Source: Bacillota bacterium
GTDB lineage: Bacteria; Bacillota; Clostridia; Lachnospirales; Lachnospiraceae
NCBI GenBank assembly: GCA_023428655.1
Contig: JAEYXC010000045.1
Location: 1 to 12,940 of the forward strand
Length of the DNA stretch: 12,940 bases
Direction: 5' to 3'
Under the pieces are notes generated by a model. That model searched no databases, was not told the DNA's origin, and saw only the letters and a program-made list of their open reading frames with translations. The translations under genes were made by a program, and so were the position numbers. Below are positions 1 through 7,083 of this stretch, piece by piece (within the stretch, counting starts at the first letter, position 1; each line of letters starts with the position of its first letter).

Positions 1-10
1 GACCTCCTGA
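1..10 (-). promoter_or_regulatory. Ribosome binding site of the next gene, probably spoIIIAH
   Basis: Read on the minus strand the first ten bases are TCAGGAGGTC. They contain the spoIIIAG stop codon region followed by a full GGAGG Shine-Dalgarno core. In spore formers the gene after spoIIIAG is spoIIIAH, so this is most likely its ribosome binding site, with the gene itself just outside the window. The identity of that gene is inferred from operon order only. Confidence 0.6.
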
Positions 11-610
11 TCATTTTATACCATTCCTCATTTTCATTACTATAACCTTATGCGCAGGTACGTCAAATAATACCTCAACCGCCTTCATAATGTCCATTTT
101 TATCATGGCATTATCTCCGCCTTCCGCGATCACAACGACACCCTCTATCTGCGGTTCCAGTTCCTGCAATATGTAAGGCACTGACTTTCCATCCTCGTTT
201 GTAACCAGAACGGTACTCTCTTCCCGCTGGGCACTATTATCTGTTCTGCTTCCGCCCTCCCCATCTTCTTCATCTAAGCTTTCCTCTGTAGAAGAATGAT
301 CCTTTAATGGAATCTTCTCCGTCGAGCCCTTCGTAGTAATCATCACCTCTACGTTTCCTGCGCCGGATACTTTTCTTAATACCTCTTTAAGCTTATTTTC
401 CATTTCTGATATATAGGTATTCTGATTATAGCTTGTCGTATTCGTATCATTTTGCAAGTCCGTGATTTTCCTTTCCTTGGTATCTTCCTCCGGAGATCGG
501 AAGGTACCTAATACACCGGGAAAGGATAGAAGAATAATTAGAATACCCGCCATAAACAACATAATTAATCTAGGCAGTCCTATTGTCTTAAGGGAAATCT
601 TCTTATCCAT
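11..610 (-). CDS. spoIIIAG: Stage III sporulation protein AG (SpoIIIAG)
   Basis: SpoIIIAG forms a ring in the outer forespore membrane, as part of the SpoIIIA-SpoIIQ channel between mother cell and forespore. The protein has a short cytoplasmic N-terminus, one membrane helix (about residues 12-34, RLIMLFMAGILIILLSF) and a soluble domain. That domain holds the family ring-building stretch starting at YISEMENKLKEVLRKVSGAG, followed by VEVMIT, interrupted by an acidic low-complexity insert, then VVVIAEGG. I chose ATG at 610 because GGAGG lies 5 bases upstream. The longer GTG start at 634 has its GGAGG only 2 bases away. This gives 199 residues, a usual length. It lies about 90 bases behind spoIIIAF and directly before the spoIIIAH ribosome binding site. 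The family call is confident; the start is a judgement. Confidence 0.93.
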   Translation of the reverse strand: MDKKISLKTIGLPRLIMLFMAGILIILLSFPGVLGTFRSPEEDTKERKITDLQNDTNTTSYNQNTYISEMENKLKEVLRKVSGAGNVEVMITTKGSTEKIPLKDHSSTEESLDEEDGEGGSRTDNSAQREESTVLVTNEDGKSVPYILQELEPQIEGVVVIAEGGDNAMIKMDIMKAVEVLFDVPAHKVIVMKMRNGIK

Positions 611-701
611 AGCAACCTCCGTGATATCCCCCACAGCCTCCTAAGTCAATCGTATTAGTATTTTATCGCTTCCGAAAGGCGAAACCCCAATCGCCCTATC
701 A

Positions 702-1322
702 TCAGTGGCTTATACTAATATTTATATTAACCTGTTCCATATTATAGAAGTCTGCGAGTTTATTTTTAATATTAATTTCCATAGGAGAGGGAGGCGCTGA
801 AGGCTCCCCTTCCTCGCGCTTATTGATACGTATTGATTCTATCTCTATCTCATCGACGGTAAGGCGGCTCTCCTCCTTATCCTCTTCGCTTTGTTCTAAT
901 TCAGCACGAATATTCATATGAAGAATCTCGCCAAAGGTAGGGTTCTTTCCATTCCGATCTATGGTTAAATCAAAGCTGATCAGCTTTAGCTTCTCCTCCT
1001 GTAACAGCTTTTCCACCTGAAGCTTAATTTTCTCTTCATATCCTGCAAAGATTGCATCGCTTTGAGCCTCCTCCATCCGGTTTAAATCATTCTTGAATTC
1101 CGAGGTCTCTACTGCAAAATCATTTGCTTGTAAATAGTAATCCAGGGTATCCTCCAGATCCAAATAATTCATCAGCGGCGAAATTATAATGAGTACAAGA
1201 ATCATTCCGGATACGATACTGACATATTTCTTATAGCTTTTGTTCCCTAAGAGATTCATCACGATTGCATTCAAAATCATATAGATAACAACATTTCTAA
1301 TCCAGTTATAGATTGTATCCAT
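702..1322 (-). CDS. spoIIIAF: Stage III sporulation protein AF (SpoIIIAF)
   Basis: SpoIIIAF is a mother-cell membrane component of the SpoIIIA-SpoIIQ complex, with a soluble domain related in fold to the ring-building motif of SpoIIIAG. Two membrane helices are visible near the N-terminus (WIRNVVIYMILNAIVMNLLG, then YVSIVSGMILVLIIISPL). After them comes a charged soluble region with IKLQVEKLLQEEKLKL and a C-terminal VNINISI strand. The ATG at 1322 is preceded by a run of six G bases 4 nt upstream and gives MDTIYNW, matching the usual start. An in-frame ATG at 1343 lacks such a site. Length is 206 residues. The start is 36 bases downstream of the spoIIIAE stop, so the two are certainly cotranscribed. 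Confidence 0.92.
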   Translation of the reverse strand: MDTIYNWIRNVVIYMILNAIVMNLLGNKSYKKYVSIVSGMILVLIIISPLMNYLDLEDTLDYYLQANDFAVETSEFKNDLNRMEEAQSDAIFAGYEEKIKLQVEKLLQEEKLKLISFDLTIDRNGKNPTFGEILHMNIRAELEQSEEDKEESRLTVDEIEIESIRINKREEGEPSAPPSPMEINIKNKLADFYNMEQVNINISISH

Positions 1323-1357
1323 GGGTCCCCCCTTTATTTCCATTACCGCTTATACGA

Positions 1358-2551
1358 TTATCGTACCCCGCCGGTTGTTACCGCAACAATGGTAATCGAG
1401 AGTAGAAATAACACCGTTCCGACAAAGATGGTCTGGAGCAGCAGTGCTGCTGATTTCCCGGATGCACTAATGCATTCGATGAAGCGTTTATCCGAGATGG
1501 GTTGAAGTACTGCACTCCCTATCTTATAGATTGCAGCTACAACCAGCAGCTTTAAGAATGGCACTGCTACAATTGATATCAGGACTATGAGACCGGCTAC
1601 GCCGATGGCATTCTTTAAAAGCACTCCTGCACCAAGTATAGTCTGCGTCACTCCCCCCAGAGCGTCTCCGATACCCGGGATTGCTTCCGAGGCTTTAATC
1701 AGGGCGGATCTCTTCACCTGATCCACCACCGGTACGATCAATCCTTGAATCGCATTAAAGCCGATTACTGCTGCCAGCATGCTTTTCAATATCCAGCCGA
1801 TGGCGGTGGCCAATAGGTCAGCCAGCTTGGAGAGCATGTCCTCCTTTGACAGATTGTTGGCCAATACGATTACCAGATAGAAGTCTATCATTGGGATAAT
1901 AACTCGGATGATGATAAAGTCCACCAAAGTGATGAGCATTAACGCAGCTTCATAATACATCATCGAGGTGGTAGCTCCCGAAGTAAAGGCAACGGACATG
2001 AAATAGGTCGGTACCAAAGCCCTCATAAAAGCCAAAATAGAGCTAATGGTAGTAGATGCGATTTGGGAGGCTGTGATAAAGGATCCAATCAAAAGTCCAA
2101 ACAACAAGAGATAGGTTACATAATATCCTGTCTCCGATACTTGATTATTCTTAAATGCCATGGAAAGATTGGTAAACAGGGCAGCAATCAGTGCTATAGT
2201 TACCAAGCCTCCAAAAGTACCTATATTGTTCTTGATCTCTCCCTTCACGGAGTTCAACAGCTCCCTTGCCACCGCAGTCAGCGAAAAGGGTTGTTCGCCA
2301 CTCACAAGCTTCCCCACATAAGCACCGAAGTCAAACTGATTCTTATTACCTAGGACATCCTCAATCACCTCTTGAATTTCAGAATAATCGATATCCTGGT
2401 ACGCATCCACCTTAGGGCTGCCGTTCTGTTGTTCATCGATATCGGAATAAGCCTGTGCTCTCTCTTTTCTTGCAAAGAAGGCAAAAAGAATAAGAAAGAA
2501 AAAAAGGAGTTGAAGCACTGCTCTTCGCTTCTTTTTCATAATGCTAACCAT
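1358..2551 (-). CDS. spoIIIAE: Stage III sporulation protein AE (SpoIIIAE)
   Basis: SpoIIIAE is the large polytopic membrane protein of the SpoIIIA channel complex. It starts with a signal-like segment (KKKRRAVLQLLFFFLILFAFF, ending near AQA). Next is a soluble stretch with YSEIQEVIEDVL, then about six to seven hydrophobic helices including the family-like VPTYFMSVAF, LIVPVVDQVKRSALIKASE and IPGIGDALGGVTQTILGAGVLLKNAIG regions. The ATG at 2575 overlaps the spoIIIAD stop as TAATG but has no Shine-Dalgarno. The ATG at 2551 has GAGGTG 7 bases upstream, so I prefer 2551 (397 residues, close to the usual ~400). Either start leaves it tightly coupled to spoIIIAD. Confidence 0.94.
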   Translation of the reverse strand: MVSIMKKKRRAVLQLLFFFLILFAFFARKERAQAYSDIDEQQNGSPKVDAYQDIDYSEIQEVIEDVLGNKNQFDFGAYVGKLVSGEQPFSLTAVARELLNSVKGEIKNNIGTFGGLVTIALIAALFTNLSMAFKNNQVSETGYYVTYLLLFGLLIGSFITASQIASTTISSILAFMRALVPTYFMSVAFTSGATTSMMYYEAALMLITLVDFIIIRVIIPMIDFYLVIVLANNLSKEDMLSKLADLLATAIGWILKSMLAAVIGFNAIQGLIVPVVDQVKRSALIKASEAIPGIGDALGGVTQTILGAGVLLKNAIGVAGLIVLISIVAVPFLKLLVVAAIYKIGSAVLQPISDKRFIECISASGKSAALLLQTIFVGTVLFLLSITIVAVTTGGVR

Positions 2552-2574
2552 CCAAAAGCACCTCATTTCCTTCA

Positions 2575-2970
2575 TTAGGTGGTTAATAGGTTGTCTATGG
2601 TATCCAGAATCGCCAGCATAATCGGCATACTAATGGCCAGAATAGTAAGCTTCCCTACCAGCTCGATCTGCTCGGCAATTGCAGAATATCCGGTATCCTT
2701 GCAGAGAGAAGAAGCGATCTCGGTCACATAGGTAATACCTATGATCTTTATCAATATGGTGACATAGGATTTATTCATCCGAATATAGCCCTGTAGCTGA
2801 TCAATGGCATCAAAGATTACCTCCAGCTTGCTAATACCCCATAGTAGGATAAGAATACAAGCCCCGATGCTGATATAAAGAGAATACTCTTCCTTACCCT
2901 TCTTAAAAATAATCGCCAGTATAATGGCAGCAAGTCCGACAATTGCAATTCGTATCATATTCGTAACCAT
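2575..2970 (-). CDS. spoIIIAD: Stage III sporulation protein AD (SpoIIIAD)
   Basis: SpoIIIAD is a small membrane protein of the SpoIIIA complex, in the same family as SpoIIIAC (which it resembles, but longer). The 131 residues show helices at IRIAIVGLAAIILAIIF, YISIGACILILLWGISKL, YVTILIKIIGITYVTEIAS and LTILAISMPIMLAILDTI. The motif YVTEIASSLCKDTGYSAIAEQIELVGK is typical of the family. The stop overlaps a possible spoIIIAE start (TAATG). The ATG at 2970 has AGGTGG about 10 bases upstream, a somewhat distant site. A second ATG at 2958 is possible. A 90-base gap separates it from spoIIIAC, longer than usual for this operon. Confidence 0.93.
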   Translation of the reverse strand: MVTNMIRIAIVGLAAIILAIIFKKGKEEYSLYISIGACILILLWGISKLEVIFDAIDQLQGYIRMNKSYVTILIKIIGITYVTEIASSLCKDTGYSAIAEQIELVGKLTILAISMPIMLAILDTIDNLLTT

Positions 2971-3060
2971 GCCTTTCTAGCCACCTGCTAACTTTAATAC
3001 CAAGTGTACCGTTATATGTATGCCTACTGAGTGTAAGGTACTCTTATGACCTTGCCACAG

Positions 3061-3258
3061 CTATACAATATTAAAAAGCTGCTGTATCGTAATAAACAAT
3101 TCTGTGATATGAGGTAACAGCCACATAAGAACCAGAACCAGCCCTGCCAGACTGGTTAGGAACGCCAGGTCATCCCGATTTGATTGTTTCAATATTTGGT
3201 TTAACACGGACACCAGTATTCCGACCAGTGCAATTCTTAATATTAAATAGATATCCAT
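3061..3258 (-). CDS. spoIIIAC: Stage III sporulation protein AC (SpoIIIAC)
   Basis: SpoIIIAC is a very small membrane protein with two helices (YLILRIALVGILVSVLNQIL and FLTSLAGLVLVLMWLLPHI) joined by the polar KQSNRDDLA linker, then a short amphipathic tail. It belongs to the SpoIIIAC/AD family and is part of the mother-cell channel complex. I chose ATG at 3258 (MDIYLIL, 65 residues) because GGAG lies 6 bases upstream and the length matches the family. The open frame extends to a GTG at 3291, but that adds a non-conserved MIARSAYMEKP. The gene sits between spoIIIAB and spoIIIAD, with gaps of about 85 and 90 bases on either side. Confidence 0.92.
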   Translation of the reverse strand: MDIYLILRIALVGILVSVLNQILKQSNRDDLAFLTSLAGLVLVLMWLLPHITELFITIQQLFNIV

Positions 3259-3343
3259 AGGTTTCTCCATATAGGCGCTGCGCGCAATCACTTATTTTTG
3301 AAAGAAATGTACCTGACACTTACTGTACTGCTTGATTTCGTCA

Positions 3344-3868
3344 TCAGATCATAATGATAGAAATAAACACTCCCGCCATAATTCCCAGGCTGTTGTAAAG
3401 GTAAGACCTTTCCTTCACTGTCTTGGATAGCTCTGCAAGCTCCTCCTCTAATTGAGATAGGTATAGTTCAAATGTATTCATCTGCATGTCCTTGTCCAGA
3501 TATCCCAGATTATCCCCGAAGGATATGAGCTGCGCTTTGTCCTTCTTTGATAATGAGGTATTCACTAGCTCCTGTTCCACTGCCATCTTCCATATCTGTG
3601 AGAAGGTCTGTCCGGATAACTCCTGCAGCCTTGTGCTGGTATATTGGAAAAAGGAGCTGAAGCCTCCCTTATACCTCCTGGCCAGTACACTGATTGCCTC
3701 CGGGAGTGGGGTGTTCGCATATCGAATATCACCCTTTAGTAGACCGATTAGTTTTCTTAACTCCTTAAGATCTTCAACACGATTCTTCATCTCTGAACTG
3801 AAGAAGAAGCCGATTCCCGTCGAGGATGCAATCACCAAGATACATCCAATGATTTTTAAGATATTCAT
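3344..3868 (-). CDS. spoIIIAB: Stage III sporulation protein AB (SpoIIIAB)
   Basis: SpoIIIAB is a membrane protein related to the platform (GspF-like) proteins of type II secretion and type IV pilus systems. It is thought to work with the ATPase SpoIIIAA. The 174 residues show an N-terminal helix (ILKIIGCILVIASSTGIGFF), a cytoplasmic helical domain with the family-typical RVEDLKELRKLIGLLKGDIR and ANTPLPEAI, LGYLDKDMQ, and a C-terminal helix (YNSLGIMAGVFISIIMI). The ATG at 3868 has AAGGAGG 10 bases upstream, and that site overlaps the end of spoIIIAA, 18 bases away. The two genes are therefore translationally close. Confidence 0.95.
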   Translation of the reverse strand: MNILKIIGCILVIASSTGIGFFFSSEMKNRVEDLKELRKLIGLLKGDIRYANTPLPEAISVLARRYKGGFSSFFQYTSTRLQELSGQTFSQIWKMAVEQELVNTSLSKKDKAQLISFGDNLGYLDKDMQMNTFELYLSQLEEELAELSKTVKERSYLYNSLGIMAGVFISIIMI

Positions 3869-3886
3869 ACCGGTTTGTCCTCCTTT

Positions 3887-4855
3887 CTACTGCAACTTAT
3901 CCGAGCTATACACTCTCTTAAAGTGCATATCATAAATCTCCTCTACATGACCGATCCCTCTGACATTACTTAGTATGATGTAACGTTCAAAAAGTCTTTT
4001 CTCGATCAATTCACCTAAGGTAGGTTTATTCTTGATATCCTCCAGTGAACTGCCATGGACTGTTGCAATCAGCTTACACCCACAACCGATGACATAATCA
4101 ATGGCTTCCAGCTCCTCCTTGGAGCCAAGCTCATCCACTGCAATAATCTGAGGAGACATGGAACGTATCAGCATCAGCATTCCTTTCGCCTTCGGACAGC
4201 AGTCCAGAATATCCGTCCGAATCCCCAGCTCATTCTGAGGGGTTCCCATATAACAGGCACCAATCTCCGAACGTTCATCTACCACACCGATGGACATACC
4301 GTCTAACAGCTCGCTTCCATTGGACAGCTGTCGAATGATATCCCTAAGTAAGGTGGTCTTTCCACATCGGGGAGGCGAGATAATCAGGGTATGATAGATT
4401 CCTTTACTCTGCTGGTTGATCAAATAGGGAATTACCCGGTCAGCGCAGCCCTTCACCTGATGGGCAAGACGCACATTGATAAAGGAAATGTGCTTCATTC
4501 CCTTTATCACATCTTCTTCAATGATAATCTTACCGGCTATTCCAATACGATGGCCGCCATTGATTGTAATAAAACCTTGCTTAATCTCTTCTTCAAAGGC
4601 ATAGAGGGAGTAATTACTGATATACTCCATGGTCTCCCGGACCTCATTTCTGGTGATAATAATTGCTTTCGATGGATGCTTCACCAGCTTGGCCTCTTCC
4701 GAGATAAAGGCTTCCTGATTACAATAAATAATCATAAGAGGTGCATTGATGCGAAGACGTATCTCCTGCAGCTGGTCAAAATCAATGGCCAACTTACCAA
4801 AAACGGTGCGAAGCTTCAGTGATAATATTTTCAACAGCTCGTCTTTCGTGCTCAT
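3887..4855 (-). CDS. spoIIIAA: Stage III sporulation protein AA, ATPase (SpoIIIAA)
   Basis: SpoIIIAA is the cytoplasmic ATPase of the SpoIIIA complex, related to type II/IV secretion ATPases. An N-terminal domain contains EIRLRINAPL (residues 31-40) and GFITINGGHRIGIAG (94-108). It is followed by a P-loop SPPRCGKTTLL (160-170, lysine K166) and VVDERSEIGACYMG (191-204). A Walker B strand IIAVDELG follows (237-244). The conserved ATVHG is at 264-268. Length 322 residues is usual. The ATG at 4855 is preceded by GGAGAGGGGGAG, an excellent ribosome site. It is the first gene of the operon; a sigma-E-like promoter sits about 115-145 bases upstream. Confidence 0.96.
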   Translation of the reverse strand: MSTKDELLKILSLKLRTVFGKLAIDFDQLQEIRLRINAPLMIIYCNQEAFISEEAKLVKHPSKAIIITRNEVRETMEYISNYSLYAFEEEIKQGFITINGGHRIGIAGKIIIEEDVIKGMKHISFINVRLAHQVKGCADRVIPYLINQQSKGIYHTLIISPPRCGKTTLLRDIIRQLSNGSELLDGMSIGVVDERSEIGACYMGTPQNELGIRTDILDCCPKAKGMLMLIRSMSPQIIAVDELGSKEELEAIDYVIGCGCKLIATVHGSSLEDIKNKPTLGELIEKRLFERYIILSNVRGIGHVEEIYDMHFKRVYSSDKLQ

Positions 4856-4910
4856 ACGACTCCCCCTCTCCTGATCGATGGCTTATCCATCCGCTATTTA
4901 AAACAAGATA

Positions 4911-4925
4911 TTCTTCGGGGAAGAA
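4911..4925 (-). other. Short hairpin in the spoIIIA leader
   Basis: TTCTTC at 4911-4916 and GAAGAA at 4920-4925 form a perfect 6-bp stem with a 3-base loop. It lies in the presumed spoIIIA 5' leader, between the candidate sigma-E promoter and the spoIIIAA start. No strong U-run follows on either strand, so I do not call it a terminator. It may be only an mRNA structure. Confidence 0.3.
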
Positions 4926-4969
4926 AAATATTACTGTGATATACGAAGAAATCACTTGTAATTTTTAAC

Positions 4970-4999
4970 CCTGTATATTATTCTGTTAGACAAGATGAA
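4970..4999 (-). promoter_or_regulatory. Candidate sigma-E promoter of the spoIIIA operon
   Basis: On the minus strand TTCATCTT (4992-4999) resembles the sigma-E -35 element GTCATATT at 6 of 8 positions. TATACAGG (4970-4977) resembles the -10 element CATACANT. The 14-base gap gives the spacing known for sigma-E promoters. spoIIIA is transcribed by sigma-E in the mother cell in Bacillus subtilis, and this site lies upstream of the first gene. The start point would be near 4963. The match was made by eye. Confidence 0.5.
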
Positions 5000-5096
5000 A
5001 CCGTCAATCACACTGGTAGAAGGGCTTCCGGCTTGATTTTAAGAATCGCTTAGCCAAAAAGGGAAGCAACCAAAAAAAGAGGAAGAGGTGTTTGTA

Positions 5097-5867
5097 ATGC
5101 GTTATGGCTTGATTGGGGAGAAGCTGGGGCACAGCTATTCGAAGTTAATTCATGAGAAAATTGCAGATTATACATATGATTTAATCCCTCTAACCAAAGA
5201 GGAATTCATAGATTTTATGACAAAAAAAGACTTTAGGGCGATTAATGTGACGATACCCTATAAGCAGGATGTCATCCCTTATCTGGAGGAGCTTGATCCT
5301 CTTGCTAAGGAGATTGGCGCTGTGAATACGATTGTCAATTATGATGGCCGTTTCGTCGGTTATAATACCGATTTCTTTGGCTTTCAGTATATGTTGGAAC
5401 ACAATGATGTCCGGATTAAAGGAAAGAAATGCCTCATTCTCGGAAGCGGGGGTACCTCACATACAGTCCTGGCAGTTCTTAACCATATGGGGGCCTCCGA
5501 GGTGCTTGTTGTCAGCAGACAATCCACACCTGGGACCATCTCCTATGAGGAATGCTATAATAAGCATGTGGATGCGCAAATTATCGTGAATACTACACCA
5601 CTGGGCATGTATCCGAATATCGACGCCACTCCCATCGACCTGGTTCCCTTTCAAAACTGCGAGGCTGTTGTCGATGCCATCTTTAATCCACTGGAGACTA
5701 AGCTCACCTTACAGGCCAAACAGCTTGGAATGAAGGGGGTTACCGGTCTAGAGATGTTGGTCGCTCAGGCTAAGCAGGCGATCGAATATTTCCTTGCCAT
5801 AAAGCTGGAGGATCAAGTCATAGAGGATACCTATCAATATCTACTTGGGGTTATTCGGGATAAATAA
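5097..5867 (+). CDS. aroE: Shikimate dehydrogenase (NADP+)
   Basis: AroE reduces 3-dehydroshikimate to shikimate in the chorismate pathway, in the cytoplasm. The substrate-binding domain shows GHSYSKLIH (residues 11-19, with the shikimate-binding serines S13 and S15), NVTIPYK (50-56, catalytic K56), AVNTIV (75-80) and GYNTDFFG (88-95, catalytic D92). The nucleotide domain shows ILGSGGTSHTV (104-114), VVSRQS, NTTPLGM and, near the C-terminus, GLEMLVAQAKQA. I chose ATG at 5097, with AGAGGTG about 6 bases upstream; a GTG at 5088 is in frame but lies inside that site. It is 256 residues, slightly short of the usual 270-280. It is divergent from spoIIIAA and is the only plus-strand gene, with no other aromatic pathway gene beside it. 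Confidence 0.93.
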   Translation: MRYGLIGEKLGHSYSKLIHEKIADYTYDLIPLTKEEFIDFMTKKDFRAINVTIPYKQDVIPYLEELDPLAKEIGAVNTIVNYDGRFVGYNTDFFGFQYMLEHNDVRIKGKKCLILGSGGTSHTVLAVLNHMGASEVLVVSRQSTPGTISYEECYNKHVDAQIIVNTTPLGMYPNIDATPIDLVPFQNCEAVVDAIFNPLETKLTLQAKQLGMKGVTGLEMLVAQAKQAIEYFLAIKLEDQVIEDTYQYLLGVIRDK

Positions 5868-5895
5868 TATTTGACTTAAAGATAGTATCATCTGT

Positions 5896-6231
5896 TTATA
5901 AGCCTCTATTCTCTTTTAACCACATCTCATACAGAGCCTGGATATCCTCAGCAAATTCTTTATTTGTCTGCGTTTCTCCTTTTTCAAGCTTCTCTAAAAC
6001 GGAGAACGAAAACGCCCCTGCTCCAAACTGTTCCCACTCGGAACGCATCGCCGGTTCCGGACAGGTGTTGGTGGTAACAAAAAAGTTGAAGCGATTGCTC
6101 TGCCCCTCTAAGTCAGTCGTTGATTTAATCCACTCACGACCATTTCCATCACATTTTATGCTATAAACTCCGCCTATAAATCTTCTATTTTTATATTGCT
6201 CTTTGATCTCTTTCTTCGTAAGTCGTTCCAT
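5896..6231 (-). CDS. GIY-YIG nuclease-like family protein, degenerate motif
   Basis: This 111-residue protein resembles the small GIY-YIG-fold proteins common in Firmicutes. The GIY strand appears as GGVYSIKC (residues 20-27) and the YIG strand as EWIKST (33-38). The family's arginine helix appears as NRFNFF (46-51). WEQFGAGAFSFSVLEKLEKGET (66-87) matches the typical W.EYG..AF.FEILE segment. YIG has become WIK, so the catalytic glycine and tyrosine are not conserved and nuclease activity is doubtful. The ATG at 6231 has AAAGGA 9 bases upstream. It converges on aroE with only 28 bases between the stops. The function of this subfamily is not known to me. Confidence 0.7.
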   Translation of the reverse strand: MERLTKKEIKEQYKNRRFIGGVYSIKCDGNGREWIKSTTDLEGQSNRFNFFVTTNTCPEPAMRSEWEQFGAGAFSFSVLEKLEKGETQTNKEFAEDIQALYEMWLKENRGL

Positions 6232-6262
6232 TATCTTAATCCTTTCGATTGTATTAGATCAG

Positions 6263-6284
6263 ATAAGAGCTTGATCACTCTTAT
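6263..6284. repeat. Small inverted repeat upstream of the GIY-YIG-like gene
   Basis: ATAAGAG (6263-6269) and CTCTTAT (6278-6284) are perfect inverted copies separated by eight bases. They lie about 30 bases upstream of the GIY-YIG-like gene start on the minus strand. The repeat could be an operator or a leader hairpin. There is no U-run, so a terminator is unlikely. Confidence 0.35.
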
Positions 6285-6351
6285 TTGGTCTAAATTCTAT
6301 ATCAAGCTTGCATCAATTACAATAAACGCTCCGTTGAGTTCATAAAAGAGT

Positions 6352-6490
6352 CTGTCACAAAAGGCATGTGAAAAGGAAAGGACAACAGCATCCCTCACAC
6401 GAACCAGATCATCTTGCCATACGGAAAAAGATTATCTGGTTGGGATGCATGTTGTCCTTTCCTTCCTCTTTGACATGCGTTTTGTAATAG
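6352..6490. repeat. Long imperfect inverted repeat (MITE-like or giant hairpin)
   Basis: The left arm (6352-6415) and right arm (6428-6490) are near-complete inverted copies around a 12-base loop. Matching blocks run from the outer ends CTGTCACAAAA / TTTTGTAATAG, through GGCATGTG / GACATGCG, GGAAAGGACAACA / TGTTGTCCTTTCC and GCATCCC / GGGATGC, to AACCAGATCATCTT / AAGATTATCTGGTT. The differences are a few mismatches, a 7-base bulge (TCACACG) on the left and about 5 extra bases on the right. There is no ORF inside and no obvious target duplication. It starts 8 bases past the DUF1697 stop and could also end that transcript. The rest of 6232-6498 holds only the GIY-YIG leader. Confidence 0.75.
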
Positions 6491-6498
6491 CCCCCACA

Positions 6499-7047
6499 TT
6501 AATTCTCTTTTAATGTTTTCATTATTTCGTATATTTTGCGGGTTGTATTCACATTTCTTACTGTCATATTCTTATATAAGCTTGTACCAACTAATTTTTG
6601 TAGTCCGCTTCTTGTAACATCCTTTTTATCAATTGCCCATAATACTGCACCCGGCGTGTAGATTAACGTATCGATTTGCGCTTTTGCTTTCAACTGATCC
6701 GGCAAGGTATCCCTATTGATGTCCTCAGAAAGGAACAGTACATCACTTTTCATGTCATTATCATTTTTCCAATCCTCCGGTAGATATTTCATCATATCCG
6801 TATAATCATCATAGCTTCGAATTAATACCTTGATATCCAGCTTATAATCCTCATTAATCGCTTTTTCCAAAAGCAATGACAAGGCTTCCTTAGAGTTCTT
6901 TTCATCAACAAAAATCACATTTCCCGAATTGATATAGGTGATTACCGATTCCATTCCAACTCGCTCAAAGGTTTCTTTTAACAGCTTCATATCGATTTTA
7001 TTGTTACCGCCAACATTGATGCCTCGCAGTAAAGCAGCGTAAACCAT
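6499..7047 (-). CDS. DUF1697 family protein
   Basis: The 182-residue protein begins with MVYAALLRGINVGGNNKIDM, the hallmark start of DUF1697. It continues with the typical VITYINSGNVIF, then DVLFLSED in the middle and KLVGTSLYKNMTVRNVNTTRKI near the C-terminus (family form: T.RN..T..K). The family is soluble and widespread; its biochemical role is unknown. Full length. The ATG at 7047 has GGAGG 8 bases upstream. It lies 36 bases behind the 169-residue cysteine-module gene, so the two are probably cotranscribed. A long inverted repeat begins directly after the stop. Confidence 0.88.
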   Translation of the reverse strand: MVYAALLRGINVGGNNKIDMKLLKETFERVGMESVITYINSGNVIFVDEKNSKEALSLLLEKAINEDYKLDIKVLIRSYDDYTDMMKYLPEDWKNDNDMKSDVLFLSEDINRDTLPDQLKAKAQIDTLIYTPGAVLWAIDKKDVTRSGLQKLVGTSLYKNMTVRNVNTTRKIYEIMKTLKEN

Positions 7048-7083
7048 AGGCTTATCCTCCTTATTCTTTGTTCAACCGTATAT

